A stretch of DNA of 64,000 bases from Pycnococcus provasolii. Taxonomy: Eukaryota > Chlorophyta > Pseudoscourfieldiophyceae > Pseudoscourfieldiales. Positions within the stretch are counted from its first letter, which is position 1. Each line of letters opens with the position of its first letter. The position numbers and the translations under genes were made by a program. Positions 37,748 through 47,305 of this stretch are shown piece by piece. The notes under the pieces are model-generated. The model did no database searches. It worked only from the letters and a program-made list of their open reading frames with translations, and had not been told where the DNA came from. The DNA lies in contig CP150568.1 of the NCBI GenBank assembly GCA_049487715.1, positions 434,001 to 498,000 of the forward strand, given 5' to 3'.

Positions 37748-40561
37748 CTACACAGAATTAAAATTGGGTGCGGGCTCGCTCTGCGTGCTGATGATACTTG
37801 GGTCAGGAGTGGGACCCAAGCCGTACTTGCGTACGTACTCGCGGTTCACTTTGCGAGACGATGTCGTGTGCGAAAAATGCATATCAGCCTTCTTCACGCG
37901 ATCCTTCATGCCGCGGAAAAATCGCTGAATCGTCGTCGCCGCCTCGTGCACTTCCAGCTGGTCAATGTCAGGCAGCGTCTCCCAGTCAATCTCACGGCCT
38001 TGCACGTCCGCGATGGCAGACATGAATCGTGACTTGGAGCGCGCTCGCGCGCAATATTTCACCGCGCTGTGAACGTCCATGAAAAAGTTTGACTTTCCCA
38101 CGAATTCCACGAGGCCACTCAAGAAGAAAATGCGGCGAATATGACCCATCAACCCCACAAAAATGATCTTCATGCCATCTTTCCTGTATTGCGACACGAA
38201 TTCGCGAAGCATGGTGATACCCGTCGAGTCAACATCCGTCACGGCGGTGAAGGAGACGATCAGGTACTGCAGCTCGCCTTCCTCTTTTAGCGATGAATCG
38301 CCCTCATCGGCACTCTTGGGTGTCCAGTGCGGCGTACGCGGCTGTTCCACCTTCACGGCAAACTGCGAGTGCATTCCAGTCCTGTGAAGCTCCTTGGCGT
38401 TGTTCACGATGTTGCGCACTCGGTCGTAGAAGTACTCGGTATTTGCGAAGAAGATGGGCGCGTCGAAGCGGATTATCACCACGCCGGGAGTACGTAGCGC
38501 GTACTCGTAGCGGTGCGTGGCTCGGTACGTCTGCGTGCCCGGCAGCCGCGCAATCTCAACGACGTTTGGCATTGCCGCACGCTGGATGACCATCGCAAGG
38601 CTGCATGAGATACCAAGAAGGACACCAGGAAGTATGCCAAGCACCATGGTGGCGAGAGAGCTCAGACAGAAGATGCTCAGCTCGAGGTACATGTGATTAT
38701 GGTAAAGCTCCTTTGCCGCTGACAGGTCGAGCAGTTCTTGGCATGCAAGCATAATGATAGCCGCCAGGCACGCCTTGGGCAGGTAGTATGCCACCTCGGT
38801 CAGCACCACGAGCGCCACTGCGACCACGCATCCGGTAATGATACTTGCAAGCTGCGTCTTGGCGTTCTGCGCATTGACCGCGGTGCGGCTGAGGCTTCCC
38901 TGAACGGGGAAGGCGCCAAAGAACGAACCGCAGAAGTTGGCTAATCCTAGCGCCATCAGTTCCTGGCTTGAGTACAACGGGTACTCAAATTTGTTGGCAA
39001 ACTTCTTCGCCACCACGATGGAAGAGAGGAACGCGACTAGCCCAATCAGCATGCCGTCGACGACGACGTCTGCTAAGCTCTCCTGTCTTTCCCAGCCCAA
39101 GGGCATTTCGAACGACGGCAAACCCTTGGGGATCGGACCGACGATCGGGAATCGCCACGACTCCTTCTCTTCGTCGGCGTGATACGCGATGCCGGTCGCG
39201 ACGATGACGACCCACAGCACGCCAAAGTCCGAAAACGTCTTGGCGTACGGTGCCCACGAATGCTTCTTCTGGAACTCCTTGTCCGCAAACTTCTGCTTCG
39301 CCGTGCGAAATGCCTGCAGAGATGCCGCGCTTGCAAATCCGAACGCAAGGGTGGAAATCGACGTCGTCGGAAGCGCGTACAGCCAGCTTAGGATGGTGAC
39401 GTACGCGCGCGGCGTCGAGCAGCTGAACGAGTCCTCGCCAAACATCTTTCCGCACGCGTCTCGCGCCTCGATGGCATCTTCGCCGAAGAGGTGCTTCAGC
39501 TGGCCGCTGAAGATGGAGATGCCACCGGCGAACGTGAAACCGGCGAGCAAGGGCCCACTGAAGAAGTTGACGATGTACCCAAAGTTGAGTATGCCCAGGA
39601 TGGTGAGCGTGGCCCCTGCGCACACGGACAGCTGCAGCGCGCGCTCCCATCTCAGGTTCTCAAGGCACCTGTCGACGCATGCTTTGTATGGCACGTCTTC
39701 TCCAGTATATGTGAAGCCGAGGCTCTGCGTCTCGTGTTTGAAGTGCACATCCTGCGGATTGCTCACGAAGCAGTAGTCTGCGCAAGTCTGGCACACTGGC
39801 GAAAACTCTTCGAAGTACTGGTCGCAGATTTTCGTCGTACTTCCGTCTTTACTGCGTCTGCACTTGTAGCTGAAAGTTTTCGTATTCACCGGCAAAGCCG
39901 ACGACACGGTAGTCGCAGCATCTTCTATTAGGGAGCTTCCAGTTTCCGCTGCGACACTGCTCATGAGCGCCATGAGCCCAGAGCTGGAATCTTGCGTGGT
40001 GCTGAACTCGCATGCGACACCCTGAGAGAAGAGTGGTACGGGTACCTTGTCCACAGACGCGGCGATCATGAGCGCCACAAGCGCGCCTGATCCTGGTGCA
40101 AGGTGTCTGCTCGAGCCGAGGCAAGCGTACACGAAGACGGGCACGAGTGCTGCGTACAGTCCCATGACTGGGTTGCTGCTTGCGATGGCGGCGTGCGCCA
40201 TTCCCTGCGGCACGAGCATGATTCCCACGGACAGGCCGCTGATGACGTCGCCGCGCAGGTTGGCCGCTCTGTCATATTTGGGCAGCCACTGCACGATGGT
40301 TTCCTTGAGCGGCTGGATGGCGACGAGTATGTTCCATATGCTTCTGAGCAGTTCTTCCACGGTGATGGTCGCTATGCTGAGCGAGTCGAGCAGTCGACGC
40401 GACAGGCCAGACTTGATAGAGTCTTTTCCTTTTCCAACTTCTAAAGGCAGTTTCGCGGTAAACTCACCCCTGATGGCCTGAGCGTCAACAACTTCATTCT
40501 TATTCTTATTACCACCACCACCACCACCACGTACTCCAACTTGAGAAGAGTCCATGGACAT
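37748..40561 (-). CDS. SLC26/SulP anion transporter with STAS domain, Cys-rich loop and IQ motif
   Basis: The 937-aa transporter begins with a Gly/Asn-rich cytosolic tail. The SulP signature lies at about residues 110-165 (VGIMLVPQGMAHAAI, GLYAALVPVFVYACLGSSRH). Around a dozen membrane segments follow, then a STAS domain at about 690-840 (TDVDSTGITMLREFV, GLMGHIRRIFFLSGL). Two features are odd. A loop of about 90 residues after the first membrane segments (about 215-305) holds eight cysteines from C184 to C299. After STAS, the sequence EAATTIQRFFRGMKDRVKK (about 873-891) is a good calmodulin-binding IQ motif. Expected role: sulfate or other anion transport, possibly Ca2+-regulated. The second Met (residue 3) is an alternative start. 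Confidence 0.93.
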   Translation of the reverse strand: MSMDSSQVGVRGGGGGGNKNKNEVVDAQAIRGEFTAKLPLEVGKGKDSIKSGLSRRLLDSLSIATITVEELLRSIWNILVAIQPLKETIVQWLPKYDRAANLRGDVISGLSVGIMLVPQGMAHAAIASSNPVMGLYAALVPVFVYACLGSSRHLAPGSGALVALMIAASVDKVPVPLFSQGVACEFSTTQDSSSGLMALMSSVAAETGSSLIEDAATTVSSALPVNTKTFSYKCRRSKDGSTTKICDQYFEEFSPVCQTCADYCFVSNPQDVHFKHETQSLGFTYTGEDVPYKACVDRCLENLRWERALQLSVCAGATLTILGILNFGYIVNFFSGPLLAGFTFAGGISIFSGQLKHLFGEDAIEARDACGKMFGEDSFSCSTPRAYVTILSWLYALPTTSISTLAFGFASAASLQAFRTAKQKFADKEFQKKHSWAPYAKTFSDFGVLWVVIVATGIAYHADEEKESWRFPIVGPIPKGLPSFEMPLGWERQESLADVVVDGMLIGLVAFLSSIVVAKKFANKFEYPLYSSQELMALGLANFCGSFFGAFPVQGSLSRTAVNAQNAKTQLASIITGCVVAVALVVLTEVAYYLPKACLAAIIMLACQELLDLSAAKELYHNHMYLELSIFCLSSLATMVLGILPGVLLGISCSLAMVIQRAAMPNVVEIARLPGTQTYRATHRYEYALRTPGVVIIRFDAPIFFANTEYFYDRVRNIVNNAKELHRTGMHSQFAVKVEQPRTPHWTPKSADEGDSSLKEEGELQYLIVSFTAVTDVDSTGITMLREFVSQYRKDGMKIIFVGLMGHIRRIFFLSGLVEFVGKSNFFMDVHSAVKYCARARSKSRFMSAIADVQGREIDWETLPDIDQLEVHEAATTIQRFFRGMKDRVKKADMHFSHTTSSRKVNREYVRKYGLGPTPDPSIISTQSEPAPNFNSV

Positions 40562-41163
40562 TGCAAGTATGTAAGCACGTTATGACTTACCTTATTAACG
40601 ACTTATATACACGGACTGTAAAAAGTTTAAGGTAGTCCCCGGAGTGACTAACCTGAGGTGTTCGCCCGCCTACTAATAACCTTAAGGTAGGCGCTCGGAA
40701 AACCAACTCACCTTAAGTTTGAATTTTAAAACCCCTGAATTTTAAAACTCTGTCGCTGACCTCTGTGCCCGACCCATTTGGATATAGATGCGTCTTTATT
40801 AGCTCTCGATGCCTACCTCCTCTGATAATGATGAAGACGACAATGTCAGCGGCGTCTTAAGGACGACCGCGTTGCGGTATCTCACCTTAGCTCACTTAAG
40901 CTTAGCTTCTCACTCACAACCTCCTCGGCCAACTCGAACTGAGGCTGAGGCTGAGGCTGGTGATGAACTTGTCCATCCGTGTTCCGTGCGCCTTTATTTG
41001 ACGAATGATGGAACGTCTATAGTAACCCTCCTCCTCCTCCTCAGAAGAAGAAGAAGAAGAACGTGTCGGCAAAGGCCAGGGCCGTCATTCTGTCTCGCAC
41101 GTCACGCAGCTTGATCAACGCACCGCTTGCGTTGCGTTGAAAACTTGCGGTGAAAATGGGACG
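40562..41163. promoter_or_regulatory. Divergent SLC26 / NTF2-like spacer
   Basis: CTTAAGG-type boxes are dense here (about 40626, 40680, 40709, 40857, 40896). A CCTCCT/GAAGAA run lies at about 41029-41060. The stretch 40809-41040 has an open frame containing VHPCSVRLYLTNDG, which resembles the FHPLCRL segment of the downstream protein, so it may hold a 5' exon of that gene. Confidence 0.45.
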
Positions 41164-41688
41164 ATGAAACGCGCGGTGATACTCACGCTTCTGCGATCCG
41201 ACGACGACGGCTGGCGTGTGATTGCCGATGTGTCCACCTCGTGCGCACGCGACTGCAAGCTCGCATCACCTGACGACTTCGCGTCAGTCACCTCTATGTG
41301 CTGGGACGGATACGTGGCTGCCAACCGCGCGTGCGACGGCACGGCGATGGCAAAGGTGTTTCACCCGCTGTGTAGGCTTACGTTTGCCGTTGAGGCGGAA
41401 GCGGGTGCGGTGACGGCCGTTGACGCGGACACGTTCTGCCGCTGCTTCGTCGCGAAGAGAATGGACAATCCAACCTTCTCACCGTACAAGGATCAGCAAG
41501 AATTCTCCGCAAGTCGCGACAGCCTCCTCGGCGTGTACTTTGCAGCACCTAACCTAGCACTCGTGCAACTGCGTGTTGGGTTCGCGCCGGTCCTGTACAC
41601 GGACTTGCTCACGTGCATGCGCCTGAACAATGGGCGATGGTGGATCGTCGCAAAGAGCTCGATCAACGAACCGCACGTACCAACGTGA
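41164..41688 (+). CDS. NTF2-like (lumazine-binding-like) protein; 5' end uncertain
   Basis: The call is 174 aa from the first in-frame ATG (41164), but the frame is open back to about 41032 and probably belongs to an upstream exon. Residues ~40-165 look like one complete NTF2-like fold of the putative lumazine-binding type: WDGYVAANRACDGTAMAKVFHP, DADTFCRCFVAKR, then VLYTDLLTCMRLNNGRWWIVAKS. The first 30 residues (RAVILTLLRSDDDGWRVIADVS) resemble the final strands of a preceding, second copy of the same fold. So the full protein probably has two such domains, with the first half of domain 1 encoded upstream. Function is unknown; family members bind small molecules or act as enzymes. Confidence 0.6.
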   Translation: MKRAVILTLLRSDDDGWRVIADVSTSCARDCKLASPDDFASVTSMCWDGYVAANRACDGTAMAKVFHPLCRLTFAVEAEAGAVTAVDADTFCRCFVAKRMDNPTFSPYKDQQEFSASRDSLLGVYFAAPNLALVQLRVGFAPVLYTDLLTCMRLNNGRWWIVAKSSINEPHVPT

Positions 41689-41848
41689 GAACATGGCAAA
41701 GAGCTCGTCCATCTCTCCCGGCACGGCGGATGACGCGTGGAGTGCCGCCGCCGCCGACGTGAACGTACCATAAGAACAAGCTCATTGTACGAAGTGTATC
41801 TGAGAAGTATTGAACCCTTTTACATTCGTCTTCTTAAAGTACTCACGC

Positions 41849-42490
41849 TTACTTGTACGTGTCGCTGAGGCTTGCGTTGTGCCTCCAGCCGTAGTGGAGT
41901 GCGCCGAACTTGTCGACGACGTCTTGCACGCCCTCCGCCTTCCACTCAACGAGCTTGTTCTTCTTCATGTCCGTCTCCACGCGTCCCGCGTCGTACGTCA
42001 CCTTTGCGCACTCAGCGGGGTTGCCGTACACCTTCATCTCGCCAAAGTTCTGGCGGAACATGAGCGAGATGGCAGAGCACAGTATCGTGTTGCCCATGAT
42101 GTGGTGGTGGTACGCGTCCACCGCCTTGGCGTTGCGAAAGATCTCCGTCGCGCGATATCCTTTCCTGCCGTTGAACTCCATCTTCTCGAACTTGTAGCTG
42201 AGGAGCATCTTCTCCGGTCCGAAGAACCCTCCGTCTTTCGTGTAGTGCATTGTTGCTTCCAGCGTCGGATCCGGGTGCGCGCAGCAGCAGAGCGGACAGC
42301 AGCAGTACCCGCAGTATGCCGCGCGGTCGAGGTAGCACGCTTCGGAGCCACAGCAGTATGTGTACTCGTCCGTGAATGCGATGGGCGCAAAGTCACCTGA
42401 AGTCGCCTCATCACTTGCGGCCCATGCGGACGAGGGCATCGACTCCGACGGAGGTGGTTGCAGTTCACTTTGCACTTGATTCGACGACAT
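41849..42490 (-). CDS. Cys-cluster protein of unknown function
   Basis: The 213-aa product has a Ser/Gln/Pro-rich N-terminus and then a dense cysteine block (YTYCCGSEACYLDR through CGYCCCPLCCCAH, about residues 44-72). A mixed alpha/beta region follows (KMLLSYKFEKMEFNGRKGYRATEIFRN ...) and the C-terminus is basic. The Cys block could be palmitoylated or bind metal. No family was recognised. The gene is convergent with the NTF2-like gene. The ATG at 42490 is the first in frame. Confidence 0.65.
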   Translation of the reverse strand: MSSNQVQSELQPPPSESMPSSAWAASDEATSGDFAPIAFTDEYTYCCGSEACYLDRAAYCGYCCCPLCCCAHPDPTLEATMHYTKDGGFFGPEKMLLSYKFEKMEFNGRKGYRATEIFRNAKAVDAYHHHIMGNTILCSAISLMFRQNFGEMKVYGNPAECAKVTYDAGRVETDMKKNKLVEWKAEGVQDVVDKFGALHYGWRHNASLSDTYK

Positions 42491-43059
42491 TATGAAGAAG
42501 TGAACACGTGAGCCTTAGCTGGACAGTAGGAAGGACGTTAACGCACGCGTGCTGCCACCAACAAACGATCTTCAAATGCGAAACAAATGACAAGCCGAGG
42601 AGATATGCGCGGCGCCAAAAAGAAAGGAAGAGCGGAGAAAGGAGCGCGTGTAAAAAGGTAAAAAGTGGTAAAAAGTGCTTTGTAGTTCGTGTTGTTGACC
42701 ATGTCGACGAACGTGCTTTTACATCGAGGATCGTATTGATGACCATGTTGACGAACGTCGAGGAACAACCAAAAAACCAGCGGATGTGTGGACTGTGGAG
42801 CGTGGACGTGGACGACCGGATCGGCAAACACGGCGGCGGCGTGTACATACAGTAAATTTATCAGGCATCAGGTGGTAAAACGAAAACGAAAGCTGGAGCA
42901 AGCAAGCTACAACGCGCCACCGCCAACTGTTAACAACGTCTGCTGTCTTCTTTGGTAAAATTTACAAGTTCTTTTTCGAAATACTGTAAAAAGTTTATAC
43001 ATAATCACATCACGAAAATCAGAGAAACGTTTAACCATCGCATCGCATTCGTCATGACG
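42491..43059. other. Spacer upstream of the Cys-cluster gene
   Basis: Contains an imperfect direct repeat, GACCATGTCGACGAACGT (about 42697) and GACCATGTTGACGAACGT (about 42740), and A-rich sequence (42640-42680, 42955-43000). A TTACA word at 42962 is a distant candidate polyadenylation signal for the kinesin gene. No gene is seen. Confidence 0.5.
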
Positions 43060-46000
43060 TCATGGTGTTGTAGTTGAGAGGCCTCCTTTCGCCACAGCAG
43101 TCATGACATCAGCGGGGCATCGCGCTCCGTCCGCAAGGCGGTAAATGGCATCAAGATGCTCCTGCAATTGCCTCGCCTCGCTGAGCACTGATGTCATGTC
43201 CTGAGGTTCGGAAGGTGCGGTAGGTGTAGCACGTGCAGCAATAAGTGCCCAATCGGGACTCGATCTTCCAACGGCGGCGGGAAGTGCCGTCATAAACCCT
43301 GGCGATGGCACTTGCTCAAAGCCGCTTGAGCCTACTGTCGTCAATGGCGCAGCTGCTGCTCGTGGCGATTCGAATGGCGCAGCTGCTGCTCGTGGCGATT
43401 CGAATGGCGCTGGTACGAGAGGTGCTACTGTTGGTGCAGGTAGTGGTGGCTGTGGCTCAGAATTCAGCCGATTTTGCAGCCACGTCATGTTGCTGCTGCC
43501 ACCGGCTGCTCCCACCGCATCTGCCACCTTGTGCAGTCTCTCATGAAGGCCTAGTGCCTCGTCCGCCGCCGCGGTGGCGGTCGCCTCCGCTGCCGACAGT
43601 CGCACACGGAGCCTTGCCTTCTCCTCCTCCGCTGCAAAAGCTCCGGCGATACGTGCTGATCGCTCTTCCTCAACAGCAATGCGGCGCTTCACATTCTCTT
43701 CCTCCAAATGAAGCGCTAATCTCGCCCGCGTCGCAATCTCAGTCGCCGCCATGCCCTCTGCCTTGGATGCACGTTCTATCGCGGCCGCTTCTCCAGCACG
43801 CGCTGCATTGATCTCCTCTTTCGTCAACGCAAGAGCAGCCTCGAGCTCACCTACTCGTGCTAGTGGCGCGTTCGCCGCCGCCGCCGCGCGTGCTGACTGT
43901 GATCTAGCATCTGCAAGCTCTCGCTCACGATCACGCAGTGCATCTAAGGCGCTCTTCGCCCGCGCCTCGGCACTTTCGGCGCGAACACGCGAGGCAGAAA
44001 GTTCGATGGCATCACCCTCCGCCTGGCGACGTGCCGATGCAAGTGCCTCCTCCGCGGCTGTGGTAGCTGAATTTGCCGCCGCTAGCTCCTCGGTGCGAGC
44101 CTCGGCATCTGACCCCGCACAGGCGAGCGCAGCGCGTAGCGTCGCGCGCTCTCGTTCGCCTTCCTCCGCCGCCGCCGCGGCAGCGCGCTGAAGCTTTGCC
44201 AGCTCATCCTTAGCCATTTGCAAACCCGACTGTAGGCCGACCCGCGCATCTTCTAGGCCTTCGGCTAAGTTGCTCTGCTCGTGCTGCGCCTCCAGGAGCT
44301 GCGCCTGCAGCCTCTGCACCTCCTCCTCTGCAGACTCGCATCTGGATTTCCACTGCTCCATGCTCGACGTGGTATTTTGCAGGCCGGAGTGCGCATTCGC
44401 TAAGCCTTCGGCCAAGTTGCTCTGCTCGCGCTGCGCCTCCAGGAGCTGCGCCTGCAGCCTCTGCGACTCCTCCTCTGCAGACTCGCATCTGGATTTCCAC
44501 TGCTCCATGCTCGACGTGGTATTTTGCAGGCCGGAGTGCGCATTCGCTAAGCCTTCGGCCAAGTTGCTCTGCTCGCGCTGCGCCTCCAGGAGCTGCGCCT
44601 GCAGCCTCTGCACCTCCTCCTCTGCAGACTCGCATCTGGATTTCCACTGTTCCGTGCTTGCCGTGGCGTTGGCCATGGCCATCTCCGCCTCTCGTCGCAC
44701 GCTTGTAATCTCTGCCATTGCAGTATTACGCATGTGCTCCATGTCCGCCTTATTTGCTTCTATTGTGTCGGCGCTTCGCATCGCTCTTCCTTCCATCTCA
44801 GCCAAGCGCTTGCCAAGCTCCTCGAGCTCCGTCTCCGCGCGTTCCCACTCGGACTCGGCGTTCTTGGCACGGGATTCCGCCTTAGCACGCAATCCTGACT
44901 CGCGGCTCAGAGCATCTGCCGCCTTGCGCGCCTCATCTCCGTGTGACGATTCTAGAACTTTCGCGCGTGCATTCGTATCGTGTAGCTCTGCGTTCAGGTC
45001 GCCACACCGCGATGATGCCTCCGCCGCCGCCGATTCCGCCGATTCTATCTTGTTCCTCGCGCTCCGCTCCAACTCCTCGTACGCCTCCATGGTTGCCTGC
45101 AGTTTCTTCGCGAGTGCAGTGCGCTCGGCTTCCACCTCGGCAAATTTCGTCGCGAGCTTCGCACGCTCGCGCTCTTCTTCCGCGAGCTTGCCCTCGGTCC
45201 TTCGCATCTTTCCCGAAATATCCTCCGCGAGCTTCTCCGCCGCCTCACGTAAGCTGACCGCATCTCGAATACGTTGCGCTTCCGCAGCGGAAGCTGCCGC
45301 AGCCTCAACCTCGCGCTGCGCCCACGCCGAGCGCGCGCTATCGAGTTCCGCCGCGGCACGTCTCAAAGCTTCGTCCTTCTTCTCCGCCTGATTGCGAGCT
45401 ATACGCTCCTGCTTCACCGCCTGCGAGGCAACCTCAGCCAGGCGCGCCGCTGCGTCTTTATGCCTTTCAGACTGCACAGCAGTAAGCGCCACGCGCCATC
45501 TCGATTTGGCTCGAGCGTGCTTTGCGCTTTCGCGTAGTCTGGCGACCATCGTGTTGGTGAAGGAAGGTGAGACTGGCGAAGCGGGAACGTCGTCCTCCTG
45601 CTGCGTATGGTGATTGTAAGGCTTCTGCGCCATCAAGATGTCCTGCTTGCGTCGCGAGTCGAGAATGTCCTGCCGCATACGCGTCACCTCACGCTCCACC
45701 TGCGAGCGCGCAGCTACCGTGGCTGCGGACGTGGCAAGTCTCCACCGAATCCTGGCAATCTCGCTCGTCTTCTGCTGCAGCAACACCTTGCCTGTGCTCA
45801 CCGTCTCGTTAACGCGAGCGAAGTTCTTCACCTTCTTGGCACGCGCGGCGAAACGAAGGGTGGAGAGCGTCTCTGCAAAGTGCCTCGTCGCAGGCGCGAC
45901 GTTGCAGATCACGGTAGTCTTGGCATTCCCGCCCAGGCTCGGTGCGAGGATGCGTGTCAGCCTGGAGTCGCGAAACGGTATGTGCGTCGCCGGCGTTCCC

Positions 46001-46932
46001 TCCGCGAGCTTGTTGATGACAGTCCCGAGCGTGAGAAGCGACTTGTTGATGGACGCACCCTCCTTAAGCCTGTCCCCGCTCGTCTGCGCCTTGCGCACGC
46101 GCTCGCTTCCTGCGAGGTCGACGAGCGTGAGCACTCCAAATCGCGTTCCCCCACGCGCATTCCCGCTCTTGGCGCTGGACGCGCGTATCTGCGACTCAAC
46201 CACCATGCGAAAGATGCTGTGGCTTCTGCTTGACTGTTTGTTATTTGCCGTCTCGCCCGTGGCTCTGAACTTGCTTCCTCTGTCCATGAGAGCGAGCGCG
46301 GCGTCGGCGTCGTTGACGATGTGTTCGCGCAGGCCGGCAACGTACACGCCTCTTTCCGCCTCCTCTCTGATGTTGAGCTTGTGTTTCGCGGTTGGGTCGA
46401 GCAGGTCGCGCAGTTCCTCGTCGTAGATTTCGAAGTAGCTGACCCGCACGAGCACCTCTCGCAGCGACTCGTCTGCCAATTGGTGTGACTTGTCGAAGAC
46501 GTCGCGCACAGCGCGCGGTATGATGCCTGGGTCCTGCGCGTTTCCCGTCATGGTGTGCGTTTTCCCCGACGACGTTTGTCCGTACGCGAACACGGTCCCG
46601 TTGAATCCCAGAACGACGGATTCGGCGACGTGTTTCGCACGAACACGGTACACGTCGTCGTTTGATGACGAGGGTGGGAAGACGCACTCGAACGCAAAGT
46701 CATGTTTATCTTGTGGCGACAACAGAGAAGACACCTCATGAGGCTGAGGCTCATGGGCCGGAAGCACGCGGTGGTCAGCAGTCGCAAGCCATGCTAATTT
46801 CTCAGAATCATAATTAACATCCGGGCTTAAATACTGTGATGATTCTCCGTCAAGCTCCGCAGACGAGGGAGGCGGACGCAGACGAACACTCACCCATAGA
46901 GACTCACAAGACGCTTCCATGGATGACGCCAT
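43060..46932 (-). CDS. Kinesin-7 (CENP-E-like) motor protein
   Basis: This 1290-aa protein has an N-terminal motor (about 10-375): P-loop GQTSSGKT at residues 118-125, switch I NNKQSSRSHS, switch II LVDLAGSER, and IPFRDSRLTRILAPSLGGNAKT. The motor most resembles the kinesin-7/CENP-E group, which carries chromosomes or vesicles toward microtubule plus ends. The remainder is Ala/Glu/Arg-rich coiled coil to about residue 1130. It includes three near-identical 48-residue units (SMEQWKSRCESAEEE start, about 759-905). The tail is Pro/Ala-rich with a doubled PFESPRAAAA. The first ATG follows a CACCTTAG box on the plus strand. Cargo is unknown. Confidence 0.93.
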   Translation of the reverse strand: MASSMEASCESLWVSVRLRPPPSSAELDGESSQYLSPDVNYDSEKLAWLATADHRVLPAHEPQPHEVSSLLSPQDKHDFAFECVFPPSSSNDDVYRVRAKHVAESVVLGFNGTVFAYGQTSSGKTHTMTGNAQDPGIIPRAVRDVFDKSHQLADESLREVLVRVSYFEIYDEELRDLLDPTAKHKLNIREEAERGVYVAGLREHIVNDADAALALMDRGSKFRATGETANNKQSSRSHSIFRMVVESQIRASSAKSGNARGGTRFGVLTLVDLAGSERVRKAQTSGDRLKEGASINKSLLTLGTVINKLAEGTPATHIPFRDSRLTRILAPSLGGNAKTTVICNVAPATRHFAETLSTLRFAARAKKVKNFARVNETVSTGKVLLQQKTSEIARIRWRLATSAATVAARSQVEREVTRMRQDILDSRRKQDILMAQKPYNHHTQQEDDVPASPVSPSFTNTMVARLRESAKHARAKSRWRVALTAVQSERHKDAAARLAEVASQAVKQERIARNQAEKKDEALRRAAAELDSARSAWAQREVEAAAASAAEAQRIRDAVSLREAAEKLAEDISGKMRRTEGKLAEEERERAKLATKFAEVEAERTALAKKLQATMEAYEELERSARNKIESAESAAAEASSRCGDLNAELHDTNARAKVLESSHGDEARKAADALSRESGLRAKAESRAKNAESEWERAETELEELGKRLAEMEGRAMRSADTIEANKADMEHMRNTAMAEITSVRREAEMAMANATASTEQWKSRCESAEEEVQRLQAQLLEAQREQSNLAEGLANAHSGLQNTTSSMEQWKSRCESAEEESQRLQAQLLEAQREQSNLAEGLANAHSGLQNTTSSMEQWKSRCESAEEEVQRLQAQLLEAQHEQSNLAEGLEDARVGLQSGLQMAKDELAKLQRAAAAAAEEGERERATLRAALACAGSDAEARTEELAAANSATTAAEEALASARRQAEGDAIELSASRVRAESAEARAKSALDALRDRERELADARSQSARAAAAANAPLARVGELEAALALTKEEINAARAGEAAAIERASKAEGMAATEIATRARLALHLEEENVKRRIAVEEERSARIAGAFAAEEEKARLRVRLSAAEATATAAADEALGLHERLHKVADAVGAAGGSSNMTWLQNRLNSEPQPPLPAPTVAPLVPAPFESPRAAAAPFESPRAAAAPLTTVGSSGFEQVPSPGFMTALPAAVGRSSPDWALIAARATPTAPSEPQDMTSVLSEARQLQEHLDAIYRLADGARCPADVMTAVAKGGLSTTTP
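44206..44655 (-). repeat. Three tandem 144-bp units inside the kinesin stalk
   Basis: Three near-identical 144-bp units encode 48-residue coiled-coil repeats. The first two copies differ at very few bases, while the third diverges at its end (EDARVGLQSGLQ). The period is not a multiple of seven (48), so each copy changes heptad register slightly. Confidence 0.85.
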
Positions 46933-47305
46933 ATCTATATCACCTTAGAAAGTTATGTGGATGAATGACGCGAGAAACTAAAGTATGTATACTTGAATTA
47001 AAAAAAGTCAGTCCGACGTGGTGACTGGTGAGGTGGCTCTCATGGAGGTGGCCAGGTGAGTGACTACCTTTACATGAAGTACGGCGCCATAAAGTCTTGC
47101 GTGCTGGCTCATCGACTGATCATCGACGTGGTCAGGACTCCGCGTCTCCGCCGGACTTGCGTGCTCGCTCATCGACGTGGTCAAGAGTTAAGACTCGGTC
47201 GGACTTGCACGCCGGACGTCGCATCAGTCGCATCATCATCATCGCATCATCAGCATCGCCGCATCGCTCCAGTTAATTGTAAGCTCGGCGTGGTCGTGTC
47301 TGCCA
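46933..47305. promoter_or_regulatory. Divergent kinesin / TPR-gene spacer
   Basis: Holds an imperfect direct repeat of about 42 bp built around CTTGCGTGCT-GCTCATCGA and ATCGACGTGGTCA (about 47096-47140 and 47157-47203). This is followed by a CATCATCAT/GCATC stretch just before the TPR gene start. Confidence 0.5.

Noticed and set aside
41033-41044. 23-bp mini-intron ending at CCTCCTCAG in the NTF2-like gene
   Set aside because: Donor and acceptor phases do not restore the needed frame, and such short introns are not otherwise seen here.
44270-45391. 373-codon plus-strand Ala/Ser-rich frame over the kinesin stalk
   Set aside because: Complement of Glu/Ala/Arg coiled-coil codons; its apparent repeats only mirror the kinesin repeats.
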